Position numbers and translations under genes: made by a program | Assembly (NCBI GenBank): GCA_963627615.1 | Contig: CAVGBV010000031.1 | Coordinates: 1-23,941 of the forward strand | From: Faecimorpha sp963627615 | GTDB taxonomy: Bacteria; Bacillota; Clostridia; Lachnospirales; Bianqueaceae | Length of the DNA stretch: 23,941 nt | Direction of reading: 5' to 3' | The notes under the pieces: generated by a model | Told to the model about the DNA's origin: nothing | Databases searched by the model: none | The model's input: the letters and a program-made list of their open reading frames with translations, nothing else | In this document: piece by piece, positions 8,030-15,528 of the stretch | How positions within the stretch are numbered: the stretch's first letter is position 1 | How the letters are laid out: each line of letters starts with the position of its first letter

Positions 8030-8567
8030 ATGGTAAAACAGGAAGAAAAACATTCATGATATGCACGGCCAGAAGACCGCAGGAAAAACCAAGAATAGCG
8101 CCCAGAACCACATCCGTCAGGTAGTGGACCCGCAGATAGAGCCGGGAGAAGCCGATCAAAGAAGCCAGCGCCATTATCGGGAAAAATGTGATCAGCCGAC
8201 AGCACAGGGAAGCAACACCAACCATGGCAAAGGAAGCAGCGGCATGCCCGGAAGGAAAGGAATAGAAACGGGGCTTGCGGATCAGCTGTTCCTTCTCCTC
8301 AAGCAGATGACATGGACGGGTGCGGCGAACCAGGTGCTTGATGATAATCTCTCCCATCAGATGCGCGATCGCCAGTCCTGCTACAAAGCAAAAGCCTGTA
8401 TAGCGCCAGGGCGAATAGAGGAGAAAGAGGAGGCACACGGCCCACCAGATCAATCCCAGATTGCAGGCAGTGGAGGCGGCGATCATAATATGCGTCAATA
8501 TGGGCCGGTGGATCCGGCCCATATATTGAAGAAAACGCTGGTCAATATTTTGGATATGTTCAAACAT
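8028..8567 (-). CDS. PAP2-family membrane lipid phosphatase
   Basis: 179 residues with about five hydrophobic helices and the three PAP2 motifs: K77 to RP (84-85), PSGH (105-108, H108) and SR with H148 and D152 (141-152). Such small proteins dephosphorylate undecaprenyl diphosphate or phosphatidic-acid-type lipids at the outer membrane face; which substrate applies here cannot be told. The start is set at ATG 8567, which overlaps the argG stop as TGATG. A GTG at 8570 is possible and would add one residue. No clear Shine-Dalgarno is visible, so translation is probably coupled to argG. The pairing with argG has no obvious metabolic sense. Confidence 0.9.
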   Translation of the reverse strand: MFEHIQNIDQRFLQYMGRIHRPILTHIMIAASTACNLGLIWWAVCLLFLLYSPWRYTGFCFVAGLAIAHLMGEIIIKHLVRRTRPCHLLEEKEQLIRKPRFYSFPSGHAAASFAMVGVASLCCRLITFFPIMALASLIGFSRLYLRVHYLTDVVLGAILGFSCGLLAVHIMNVFLPVLP

Positions 8568-9781
8568 CACTGTTTCTTGTTGTTCAGCATTCCACGAATC
8601 TTCATGGACAGACCGAACAGATTGATAAAGCCCTCGGCATCCTTGTGGTTATACAATTCGCCGGTTGTGAAACTTGCGATGCTCTCATTATACAGAGAAT
8701 ACGGAGAAGTGGTTCCGGCCGGGATGATATTGCCCTTGTACAGCACCATTTTAACCGTACCGGTAACGACCTGCTGCGTAGAATCAACAAAAGCGGACAG
8801 AGCCTCACGCAAAGGAGTGAACCACTCACCGGAGTATACCAGTTCCGCAAACTTGACGGACAGCTGCTGTTTATAGGCGTAGGTCTGCTTATCCAGCACC
8901 ATATGCTCCAGCTGCTCATGAGCCTTGTACATGATGGTTCCGCCCGGAGTCTCATAAACGCCGCGGGACTTCATGCCGACAACACGGTTCTCCAGAATAT
9001 CTACGATACCGATACCATTCTTGCCGCCCAGCTCATTGAGCTTGGTCAGAAGAGCGACCGGATCCATCTTTTCACCATTCAGAGCGACCGGAACACCCTT
9101 TTCAAAGTCCAGACTGATTTCGGTAGCCTCATCCGGAGCCTTCTGCGGGGTTACACCCAGCTTCAGCAGCTTCTCATAATTGGGAGCGTTAGCGGGATCC
9201 TCCAGCTCCAGACCCTCGTGGCTGATGTGCCAGATATTGCGGTCGCGGCTGTAGCTGTCACCCTTCTTAACCGGGCACTCGATGCCGCGGGCCTCGCAGT
9301 AAGTGATCTCATCCTCACGGGACTGCATATCCCAGATACGCCAGGGAGCGATGATCTGAAGCTGCGGAGCCAGAGCCTTGATGGTCAGCTCAAAACGTAC
9401 CTGATCATTGCCCTTGCCGGTAGCGCCGTGGCAGATCGCGTCCGCGCCTTCCGCCAGAGCGATATCCACCAGAACCTTGGCGATCAGCGGACGGGCCATA
9501 GAGGTGCCCAGCATGTAGGTGCTTTCATAGACAGCGCCGGCCTTCAGTGTAGGATAGATATAATCAGTAATGAATTCTTCCGTTACAGTCTTCAGATAGA
9601 ACTTGGAAGCGCCGCTTTTGAGCGCGCGCTCTTCAAGACCATCGGTCTCCTTGCCCTGACCCACATCGATGCAGACCGCGATAACGTCACAATTATAGTT
9701 TTCCTTCAGCCACGGGATGATGACCGTGGTATCCAGACCACCGGAATATGCCAATACGACTTTCATTTTTTTCTGATCCAT
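8567..9781 (-). CDS. argG: Argininosuccinate synthase
   Basis: 404 residues. It condenses citrulline and aspartate with ATP to argininosuccinate, the penultimate step of arginine synthesis. The P-loop-like pyrophosphatase motif AYSGGLDTTV is at about 10-19. GTSMARPLI, ATGKGNDQVRFE and SRDRNIWH follow as in the family, and the length is typical. AGGAGGA at 9791-9797 (antisense) sets the start. The gene is transcribed away from argF-argC-argJ-argB-argD, the rest of the pathway, with shared control sequences between them. argH, which often follows argG, is replaced here by a PAP2 gene. Confidence 0.98.
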   Translation of the reverse strand: MDQKKMKVVLAYSGGLDTTVIIPWLKENYNCDVIAVCIDVGQGKETDGLEERALKSGASKFYLKTVTEEFITDYIYPTLKAGAVYESTYMLGTSMARPLIAKVLVDIALAEGADAICHGATGKGNDQVRFELTIKALAPQLQIIAPWRIWDMQSREDEITYCEARGIECPVKKGDSYSRDRNIWHISHEGLELEDPANAPNYEKLLKLGVTPQKAPDEATEISLDFEKGVPVALNGEKMDPVALLTKLNELGGKNGIGIVDILENRVVGMKSRGVYETPGGTIMYKAHEQLEHMVLDKQTYAYKQQLSVKFAELVYSGEWFTPLREALSAFVDSTQQVVTGTVKMVLYKGNIIPAGTTSPYSLYNESIASFTTGELYNHKDAEGFINLFGLSMKIRGMLNNKKQ

Positions 9782-9829
9782 AATATAATCTCCTCCTAAA
9801 GCATTCGATAGGACACTGTATAACAGTCG

Positions 9830-9850
9830 GTTGATGCTTTACTCATCAAC
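9830..9850 (-). other. Small hairpin near the 5' end of the argG transcript
   Basis: GTTGATG (9830-9836) and CATCAAC (9844-9850) form a 7-bp perfect stem with a 7-base loop. Relative to the predicted argG start (near 9852) it would occupy about +2 to +22 of the RNA. It may stabilise the 5' end or be a DNA dyad operator. No terminator-like T-run follows, so attenuation is unlikely. Confidence 0.5.
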
Positions 9851-9852
9851 TA

Positions 9853-9866
9853 AGCATAATTATACA
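9853..9866. promoter_or_regulatory. Candidate ArgR operator (ARG box) on the argG -10
   Basis: AGCATAATTATACA agrees with the ARG-box core TGNATWWWWATNCA at all but the first base; the opposite strand reads TGTATAATTATGCT. It contains the whole argG -10 hexamer, so bound ArgR would block RNA polymerase. The A+T-rich surroundings raise the chance of a coincidental match. Confidence 0.62.
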
Positions 9867-9886
9867 CCTGTTTTCAAAAAAAGCAA
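9859..9886 (-). promoter_or_regulatory. Promoter of argG
   Basis: On the minus strand TTGCTT (9881-9886) is followed by a 16-base spacer and a perfect TATAAT (9859-9864). It lies about 75 bases upstream of the argG start codon and no other plausible -10 is nearer. Confidence 0.7.
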
Positions 9887-9906
9887 GAGAAAATTAAAAA
9901 ATATAC

Positions 9907-9935
9907 TTGAAAAATCTTGAATCATGATGTAGAAT
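9907..9935 (+). promoter_or_regulatory. Promoter of the argF-argC-argJ-argB-argD operon
   Basis: TTGAAA (9907-9912), a 17-base spacer and TAGAAT (9930-9935). The predicted start lies near 9942, leaving a leader of about 80 bases. The spacer holds a weak ARG-like match (9918-9931, 10 or 11 of 14 positions). Confidence 0.72.
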
Positions 9936-9969
9936 AGTGGCACGTTCGGGAAAATATGCCTGAATCATG
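9918..9969 (+). repeat. Direct repeat TGAATCATG, two copies 43 bases apart
   Basis: Identical nonamers lie at 9918-9926, between the argF -35 and -10 elements, and at 9961-9969 in the leader. The 43-base offset is close to four turns of B-DNA, so a protein could contact both from one face. TGAAT is an ArgR half-site sequence, but the copies diverge from the full box. Confidence 0.5.
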
Positions 9970-9974
9970 CATAA

Positions 9975-9992
9975 AATGAATAAATATACAAT
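9975..9992. promoter_or_regulatory. Candidate ArgR operator (ARG box) in the argF leader
   Basis: AATGAATAAATATACAAT matches the Bacillus-type ARG box CATGAATAAAAATKCAAK at 15 of 18 positions and the symmetric core TGNATWWWWATNCA perfectly (9977-9990). It sits about 35-50 bases downstream of the predicted argF transcription start, so bound ArgR could act as a roadblock or join a loop with upstream boxes. Confidence 0.7.
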
Positions 9993-10022
9993 CAATAGAA
10001 GATAAGAGGAGTGAAAACTGGT

Positions 10023-11018
10023 ATGAATCTACAAGGACGTGATTTTCTTACATTAAAAGATTATACAGCGGAGGAGATCACATATCTGCTGGACCTGGCC
10101 GCGGATCTCAAACAGAAGAAAAAAGCAGGGATCGCGCATGACCAGCAGTTAAAAGGAAAGAATGTGGTGCTGATCTTTGAGAAGACCAGTACCAGAACAC
10201 GCTGCGCTTTTGAGGTAGCGGCGCATGACCTGGGAATGTATTCAACCTATCTGGATCCGAAGAGTTCACAGATTGGCAAGAAGGAGAGTATTCCGGATAC
10301 AGCGCGGGTACTCAGCCGGATCTATGACGGAATCGAATATCGCGGATATGGGCAGAAGATCGTAGAGTGCCTGGCTCAGTATTCCGACGTGCCGGTGTGG
10401 AACGGATTGACGAACGAATTCCATCCGACACAGCTTTTGGCGGATATGCTGACGATTCGGGAACACCTGGGAGGACTGAAGGATAAAAAGTTCGTCTATA
10501 TGGGGGATGCCCGCTACAATATGGCCAATTCGATCATGATTGCTTGTGCCAAGATGGGGATGCACTTTGTAGCCTGTACTTCTAAGGAATACTTCCCGGC
10601 GGCGGATCTGGTAGCCTATTGTAAGGAAGAAGCGAAGAAGAGCGGCGGTTCGGTGACATTGACCGAAGATACAGAAGATATCGTCGGCGCGGATATCGTC
10701 TATACGGATGTCTGGGTTTCCATGGGGGAGCCGGAAGAGGTATGGGCCGAACGAATCGCAGCGTTGTCTCCTTATAAGGTAACGAAAGCGATCATGAAAA
10801 AGGCAGGGGAGCAGGCAATATTTATGCACTGTCTGCCGGCATTCCATGATCTGGGGACGGATATCGGGAAAAAGGTGGCGCAGGACTACGGCTTTACGGA
10901 GCTGGAGGTCGAGGACAGCGTATTTGAGAGTGAACAGTCAGTAGTATTTGACGAAGCGGAGAACCGGCTGCATACCATTAAGGCAGTGATGGCGGCAACG
11001 CTCGGCTATAAAATGTAA
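10023..11018 (+). CDS. argF: Ornithine carbamoyltransferase
   Basis: 331 residues. It makes citrulline from ornithine and carbamoyl phosphate. The carbamoyl-phosphate site STRTR is at 56-60 and HPTQ at 134-137. The ornithine-side HCLP, with its catalytic Cys, is at 269-272. A GTG at 10011 would extend the protein by four residues, but AGAGGAG (10005-10011) overlaps that GTG and is better placed for ATG 10023. That ATG also gives the usual MNLQGRDFLTLKD beginning. Surrounding biosynthetic genes and ArgR-like sites favour an anabolic ArgF over the catabolic ArcB. It heads a five-gene operon; argC follows after 11 bases. Confidence 0.97.
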   Translation: MNLQGRDFLTLKDYTAEEITYLLDLAADLKQKKKAGIAHDQQLKGKNVVLIFEKTSTRTRCAFEVAAHDLGMYSTYLDPKSSQIGKKESIPDTARVLSRIYDGIEYRGYGQKIVECLAQYSDVPVWNGLTNEFHPTQLLADMLTIREHLGGLKDKKFVYMGDARYNMANSIMIACAKMGMHFVACTSKEYFPAADLVAYCKEEAKKSGGSVTLTEDTEDIVGADIVYTDVWVSMGEPEEVWAERIAALSPYKVTKAIMKKAGEQAIFMHCLPAFHDLGTDIGKKVAQDYGFTELEVEDSVFESEQSVVFDEAENRLHTIKAVMAATLGYKM

Positions 11019-11029
11019 GGAGAACAGAT

Positions 11030-12079
11030 ATGGATAAGATTCGGGTAGGAATCATCGGAGCGACCGGATATGCCGGTCAGGAGATCGTGCGGATCCTGAG
11101 CAATCATCCGCAGGCGGAGATTGTGACATTGGCTTCGCACAGCTATGCCGGTAAGCCCTATAGCAGCGTATATCCCAATCACCGGAACATTCACGATGTG
11201 GTGTGCGCGGAAGAAGACATGGAGGAATTGGCGGAACAGGCCGATGTGATCTTTCTGGCATTGCCGCACGGACTGGCTTCATCGAAGGTGACAGAGGAGA
11301 TTTTGGAAAAGTGCAAGATCATCGATCTGGGAGCGGACTTCCGGCTCAAGGATCCCGCGGTCTATGAACAGTGGTATAAGACAGAACATCATGGTAAGGA
11401 GCTTTTGGCCAAGGAAGCGGTATACGGACTGTGTGAGTGGAATCGGGAACAGATCCGCACTACAAGACTTCTGGCCAATCCCGGCTGCTATACGACCTGC
11501 AGCATCCTGAGCCTGTCGCCGCTGGTCGCGGAGGGAATGATTCAGAACGATTCGATCATCATCGATGCCAAGTCCGGTGTTTCCGGCGCGGGACGCGGCG
11601 CCAAGCTGGAGAATCTGTACGCGGAAGTAAATGATTCCATCAAGGCTTATGGTGTCGGAACACATCGGCATACGCCGGAGATCGAGGAGCAGCTGGGGTA
11701 TCGCGCGGGTGAGAACATCACCCTGACATTTACACCGCATCTGGTTCCGATGCAGCGGGGAATCCTCGCGGTCTGCTATGCGACCTTAAAGGGCAAGTAC
11801 AACTGGGAGGATATTCATACGGTGTATGAGGACTATTATGGAAGAGAAAAGTTCATCCGCCTTCTGCCGCAGAATGTTTATCCGGAGACTCGCTGGGTGA
11901 AGGGATCAAACTATTGTGATATCGGCTGGAAGGTCGATACCAGGACCGGCCGCGTGATTATGATCGGCGCGATCGATAATCTGGTAAAGGGAGCGGCCGG
12001 TCAGGCCGTTCAGAATATGAATCTGATGTTTGGCCTGCAAGAGGATACCGGACTGGATCTGGTTCCCATGTTCCCGTAA
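11030..12079 (+). CDS. argC: N-acetyl-gamma-glutamyl-phosphate reductase
   Basis: 349 residues. It reduces N-acetylglutamyl phosphate to the semialdehyde with NADPH, the third step of ornithine synthesis. The Rossmann motif GATGYAG is at 10-16, the catalytic cysteine is C153 in NPGCYTT, and a GVSGAGRG loop and a dimerisation domain follow. The length matches the common argC1-type enzyme. AAGGAG in the short spacer after argF provides the ribosome binding site, and argJ starts 12 bases after the stop, all consistent with one transcript. Confidence 0.97.
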   Translation: MDKIRVGIIGATGYAGQEIVRILSNHPQAEIVTLASHSYAGKPYSSVYPNHRNIHDVVCAEEDMEELAEQADVIFLALPHGLASSKVTEEILEKCKIIDLGADFRLKDPAVYEQWYKTEHHGKELLAKEAVYGLCEWNREQIRTTRLLANPGCYTTCSILSLSPLVAEGMIQNDSIIIDAKSGVSGAGRGAKLENLYAEVNDSIKAYGVGTHRHTPEIEEQLGYRAGENITLTFTPHLVPMQRGILAVCYATLKGKYNWEDIHTVYEDYYGREKFIRLLPQNVYPETRWVKGSNYCDIGWKVDTRTGRVIMIGAIDNLVKGAAGQAVQNMNLMFGLQEDTGLDLVPMFP

Positions 12080-12091
12080 GGAGAGGATATT

Positions 12092-13315
12092 ATGAAGACA
12101 GTTCAAGGCGGCGTTTGCGCCGCGGCAGGGTATGAAGCAGCCGGTGTGGCCGCAGGAATCAAAAAGAGCGGAGCGCGGGATATGGCGCTGGTATACAGCA
12201 CAGTTCCGGCTGTGGGAGCCGGTGTGTTCACAAGCAATCTGGTAAAGGCATTTTGCGTGCAGCGCAATCAGAAGCTGGCCAATGCCGGAGGCGAGATCCG
12301 GGCATTTGTTGCCAACAGCGGATGCGCCAATGCCTGCACCGGCAGTGAGGGAGAGAATAACAATCTGGCAGAGGCACAGCAGATGGCGGAGCTCCTCGCA
12401 GTCCCGGCGGATACGGTGCTGACGGCGGCAACCGGCGTGATCGGCGCGCAGCTTCCGATGGAAGCGGTATTGCATGGCGTACAGCTTTTGCAGCAGAATA
12501 AGCAGTCCGGTGAGGAGGCAGCGCTTCAGGCGGCACAGGCGATCATGACGACGGATACGGTTCCCAAGCAGGTCGCGGTGGAATTTTCAGTGGGAGGACA
12601 TACGGCCCGGCTCGGCGGAATGGTAAAGGGATCCGGTATGATTCACCCTAATATGGCGACAATGCTGGCCTTCCTGACGACGGACGCAGCGATTTCTCAG
12701 GAGCTTTTGCACAAGGCGCTTTTGGCGTGTGTGAAAAAGAGCTTCAATATGATCTCTGTGGACGGAGATACTTCTACCAATGACATGGCGCTCATTATGG
12801 CCAACGGCCTGGCGGGCAACGCGGAAATTCAGACGGAGGACGAGGATTATAAGGCTTTTTATGAAGCACTGGAGCTTGTGACGATGACCCTTGCGCGGGA
12901 GATGGTCAAGGACGGCGAGGGCGCCAGCAAGTTCATCGAGGTCAAGGTTCACGGCGCGAAAAACGATCAGGACGCGGTGACGCTGTCCAAGTCCGTGATT
13001 ACGTCCAGTCTGGTGAAAACCGCTTTCTTCGGAGAGGATGCCAACTGGGGAAGAGTACTGGCGGCTCTTGGCTATTCCGGAGCTCCTTTTGATCCGAACA
13101 ATGTGACGATTACCTTTGTCAGCGCGGCGGGATCGATTCTGCTGATGGATCATGGAACACCGATCGTGTTTGATGAAGAGCTGGCGTCCAAGATTCTGGC
13201 GCAGCGGGAAGTCGGCGTAGAGATTGAGCTGTATCAGGGAGAGGGACAGGCGACGGCCTGGGGCAGCGACCTGACATACGAATACGTACGCATTAACGGA
13301 GATTATCGCAGCTAA
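12092..13315 (+). CDS. argJ: Glutamate N-acetyltransferase / ornithine acetyltransferase (ArgJ)
   Basis: A 407-residue precursor. It moves the acetyl group from N-acetylornithine to glutamate, so acetyl groups are recycled and no ArgE deacetylase is needed. The self-cleavage motif KGSGMIHPNMATML is present; cleavage is expected between A189 and T190, making T190 the N-terminal nucleophile of the beta chain. The oxyanion residues lie in the preceding TAATGVIG segment. Whether it also accepts acetyl-CoA (bifunctional form) cannot be read from sequence. GGAGAGG precedes the ATG and argB follows after 12 bases. Confidence 0.97.
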   Translation: MKTVQGGVCAAAGYEAAGVAAGIKKSGARDMALVYSTVPAVGAGVFTSNLVKAFCVQRNQKLANAGGEIRAFVANSGCANACTGSEGENNNLAEAQQMAELLAVPADTVLTAATGVIGAQLPMEAVLHGVQLLQQNKQSGEEAALQAAQAIMTTDTVPKQVAVEFSVGGHTARLGGMVKGSGMIHPNMATMLAFLTTDAAISQELLHKALLACVKKSFNMISVDGDTSTNDMALIMANGLAGNAEIQTEDEDYKAFYEALELVTMTLAREMVKDGEGASKFIEVKVHGAKNDQDAVTLSKSVITSSLVKTAFFGEDANWGRVLAALGYSGAPFDPNNVTITFVSAAGSILLMDHGTPIVFDEELASKILAQREVGVEIELYQGEGQATAWGSDLTYEYVRINGDYRS

Positions 13316-13327
13316 GGAGAGAGAACA

Positions 13328-14206
13328 ATGGTACATGAGAATACCTATAAAGCCAATATCCTGATGGAGGCTTTGCCCTATATCAAGCAGTTCAGCGGAG
13401 AGACGGTCGTGATCAAGTACGGCGGAGCCGCCATGGTCGACGAAGCGATCAAACATACCGTAATGGAAGATATCGCTCTGATGAAGCTGATTGGTATGAA
13501 GCCGGTCATTGTGCATGGAGGCGGCCCGGAGATCAATCAGATGCTCAAAAAGGTCGGCAAAGAGAGTGTATTTAAGAACGGACTGCGCGTAACCGATGAG
13601 GAAACGGTGGAAGTGGCGGAGATGGTATTGGCTGGTAAGGTCAATAAGAGTATTGTTCAGCTGTTGGAGCAGCAGGGAATCTCTGCGGCAGGACTCAGCG
13701 GCAAAGACGGCAACACGATGCTCTGCACCAAGAATATGCCTCATGGAGAAGACATCGGATATGTCGGAAAAATTGTACATGTCAACACCGGGCTGATCGA
13801 TACGATGCTGTCGGCGGGCTTTACGCCGGTGATCGCGCCGATCGGAACCGATGAGAACGCGCAGAGTTACAATATCAACGCGGATTACGCCGCACTGCAT
13901 ATCGCCAAGGCGTTAAAGGCCAAGAAACTGGTGTTTATGACAGATGTGCCGGGGATTCTCAGAGATATAGAGGATCCGTCCTCCTTTATCAGCGAGATCC
14001 GTGCCAGCGCGGCGCTTGGCCTGATTGAGGACGGAACCATCAGCGGCGGTATGATTCCTAAGGTGAAAAGCTGCTTGGAAGCTATTGAGGGCGGCGTACA
14101 GAATGTACATATTTTGGATGGCCGGATCGAGCACTGTCTGCTGCTGGAGTTCTTTACTTCCCGTGGTATCGGCACGCTGATCCGCCAGGATAAGGAGGAA
14201 GTCTGA
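13328..14206 (+). CDS. argB: Acetylglutamate kinase
   Basis: 292 residues of the amino-acid kinase fold, which phosphorylate N-acetylglutamate with ATP. Visible motifs are KYGGAAM (K30), VHGGGPEIN (63-70), an AAGLSGKDGN loop, MTDVPGIL and GGMIPKV. The 25-30 residue N-terminal helix before the first strand, and the overall length, match the hexameric arginine-inhibited enzymes; the shorter E. coli type lacks this helix. Feedback control by arginine is therefore likely, as expected when argJ removes control from the first step. The stop shares one base with the argD start (TGATG). Confidence 0.97.
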   Translation: MVHENTYKANILMEALPYIKQFSGETVVIKYGGAAMVDEAIKHTVMEDIALMKLIGMKPVIVHGGGPEINQMLKKVGKESVFKNGLRVTDEETVEVAEMVLAGKVNKSIVQLLEQQGISAAGLSGKDGNTMLCTKNMPHGEDIGYVGKIVHVNTGLIDTMLSAGFTPVIAPIGTDENAQSYNINADYAALHIAKALKAKKLVFMTDVPGILRDIEDPSSFISEIRASAALGLIEDGTISGGMIPKVKSCLEAIEGGVQNVHILDGRIEHCLLLEFFTSRGIGTLIRQDKEEV

Positions 14207-15423
14207 TGGAGACAATGCAGGATATTGTAGAGATGGGGCAGAAGTATGTGATGAACACCTATGCCCGTTTTCCCTATGCGTTTACCCGGGGAGAGGGTGT
14301 ATATCTGTATGATATGGATGGAAAAAAGTATCTGGACTTCGTGTCCGGGATCGCGGTCAACTCTCTGGGATACGGCAATGAGGCGCTGATCGGCAACCTG
14401 GAGGAACAGATGCACAAGGTGTTCCATACATCGAATCTGTACTGGATTGAGCCGCAGGTCAAGCTTTCCAAGGCATTGGTAGAGCGCAGCTGCTTTGATA
14501 AGGCGTTTTTCTGCAACAGCGGAGCGGAGGCGACGGAGTCGGCGCTGAAGCTTGCCAGAAAGTACGGCAACCTTGTCGGCGGTGAGGAAAAGTGTGAGAT
14601 CATCACCATGAAGAACTCCTTCCACGGACGTACCTACGGATCCATCACGGCTACCGGACAGACCAAATATCAAAAGGGATTGGGCCCCATGCTGCCGGGA
14701 ATCCGGTATGCGGAGTTCAATAATATCGATTCTGTCCGGGCGATCGCGAGTAAAGAGCATACCTGTGGGGTACTGGTAGAGCCAGTACAGGGAGAAGGCG
14801 GTGTGATTCCGGCGGATCCCGGCTTTATGAGAGAACTGCGGGAGCTTTGCTCACAGTTGGATATCCTGATGATGGTCGATGAGGTGCAGACAGGAATCGG
14901 ACGGACGGGCAAGCTCTTCGGATATCAGAATTACGGTATAGAGCCGGATGTAATGGCGCTGGCCAAGGGCCTGGGCGGCGGCGTACCGATCGGAGCCATG
15001 CTGGCCAAGGATTTTTGCGCGAAAGCGTTTCAGCCCGGAGATCATGCCTCGACCTTCGGCGGCAACTTCTTGTCGGCAACGGCGGGACTCACGGTCCTGA
15101 GTGAAATCGATCGGCTGAATCTTACGGAAAACGCAAGAATCCAGGGAGAATATCTGCAGGAGGCAGCCTGGAAGCTGCAATCCAAGTATGATTTTATTAC
15201 CGAGATACGAGGACTGGGACTGATGCAGGGCATCATCCTGAAGGACGCGCAGCTTGTGGGCCAGATCCGTCTGGAAGCGGCCAAGCGCGGGTTGCTTGTG
15301 ATCGGAGCAGGGTACACGGCGCTGCGGATTGTACCGCCGCTCATCATACAGCGGGAGGAGATTGAAGAGGGCCTTCAGATTCTGGATGAGGCGATGGCAG
15401 AAGTTGCGAAAAAGAATGAATAA
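14206..15423 (+). CDS. argD: Acetylornithine aminotransferase
   Basis: 405 residues of class III PLP-dependent aminotransferase fold. It converts N-acetylglutamate semialdehyde to N-acetylornithine with glutamate. CNSGAEATESALK binds the cofactor phosphate, the aspartate in MVDEVQTGIGRTG contacts the pyridine nitrogen, and K254 in LAKGLGGGVPIGAM is the Schiff-base lysine. Related enzymes act on succinyl-diaminopimelate or ornithine, but position at the end of argF-argC-argJ-argB makes the arginine role secure. AAGGAGG at the end of argB is its ribosome binding site. Only a weak hairpin follows. Confidence 0.96.
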   Translation: METMQDIVEMGQKYVMNTYARFPYAFTRGEGVYLYDMDGKKYLDFVSGIAVNSLGYGNEALIGNLEEQMHKVFHTSNLYWIEPQVKLSKALVERSCFDKAFFCNSGAEATESALKLARKYGNLVGGEEKCEIITMKNSFHGRTYGSITATGQTKYQKGLGPMLPGIRYAEFNNIDSVRAIASKEHTCGVLVEPVQGEGGVIPADPGFMRELRELCSQLDILMMVDEVQTGIGRTGKLFGYQNYGIEPDVMALAKGLGGGVPIGAMLAKDFCAKAFQPGDHASTFGGNFLSATAGLTVLSEIDRLNLTENARIQGEYLQEAAWKLQSKYDFITEIRGLGLMQGIILKDAQLVGQIRLEAAKRGLLVIGAGYTALRIVPPLIIQREEIEEGLQILDEAMAEVAKKNE

Positions 15424-15428
15424 TTTGT

Positions 15429-15449
15429 AAAAGTTCTGGGGAACGTTTT
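15429..15449 (+). terminator. Possible weak terminator after argD
   Basis: AAAAGTTC-TGGG-GAAC-G-TTTT can fold into a four-pair GTTC/GAAC stem extended by A-T pairs around one bulged G, ending in TTTT. It overlaps the -35 of the next promoter. The stem is short, so some read-through is expected. Confidence 0.3.
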
Positions 15450-15476
15450 GACAAATTAGTTCATTAGTGATATATT
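15448..15476 (+). promoter_or_regulatory. Near-consensus promoter of the 140-residue protein gene
   Basis: A perfect TTGACA (15448-15453), a 17-base spacer ending in TGA (extended -10) and TATATT (15471-15476). This is among the best sigma-A matches in the window and suggests strong expression unless repressed at the adjoining dyad. Confidence 0.82.
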
Positions 15477-15479
15477 ATA

Positions 15480-15496
15480 GGTATAGGTTATATACC
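15480..15496. repeat. Inverted repeat GGTATA-N5-TATACC at the predicted transcription start
   Basis: Six-base perfect arms (15480-15485 and 15491-15496) around GGTTA begin four bases after the -10 element, at the expected start site. It could be an operator or a 5' RNA hairpin. The arms are A+T-rich and short, so coincidence is possible. Confidence 0.45.
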
Positions 15497-15528
15497 CATA
15501 ATATATTCAGAAAGAGAGTGACCATACA

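Noticed and set aside
8645..9799. A 384-codon plus-strand frame opposite argG
   Set aside because: It mirrors argG, whose catalytic motifs and AGGAGGA start are clear. The frame has no Shine-Dalgarno and no family resemblance.
10011..10022. GTG start for argF four codons upstream
   Set aside because: The AGAGGAG ribosome binding site overlaps the GTG itself and is better spaced for ATG 10023, which gives the standard N-terminus.
12587..13900. A 437-codon antisense frame across argJ and argB
   Set aside because: It crosses two well-defined genes and their spacer, is Arg and His rich, and shows no domain.
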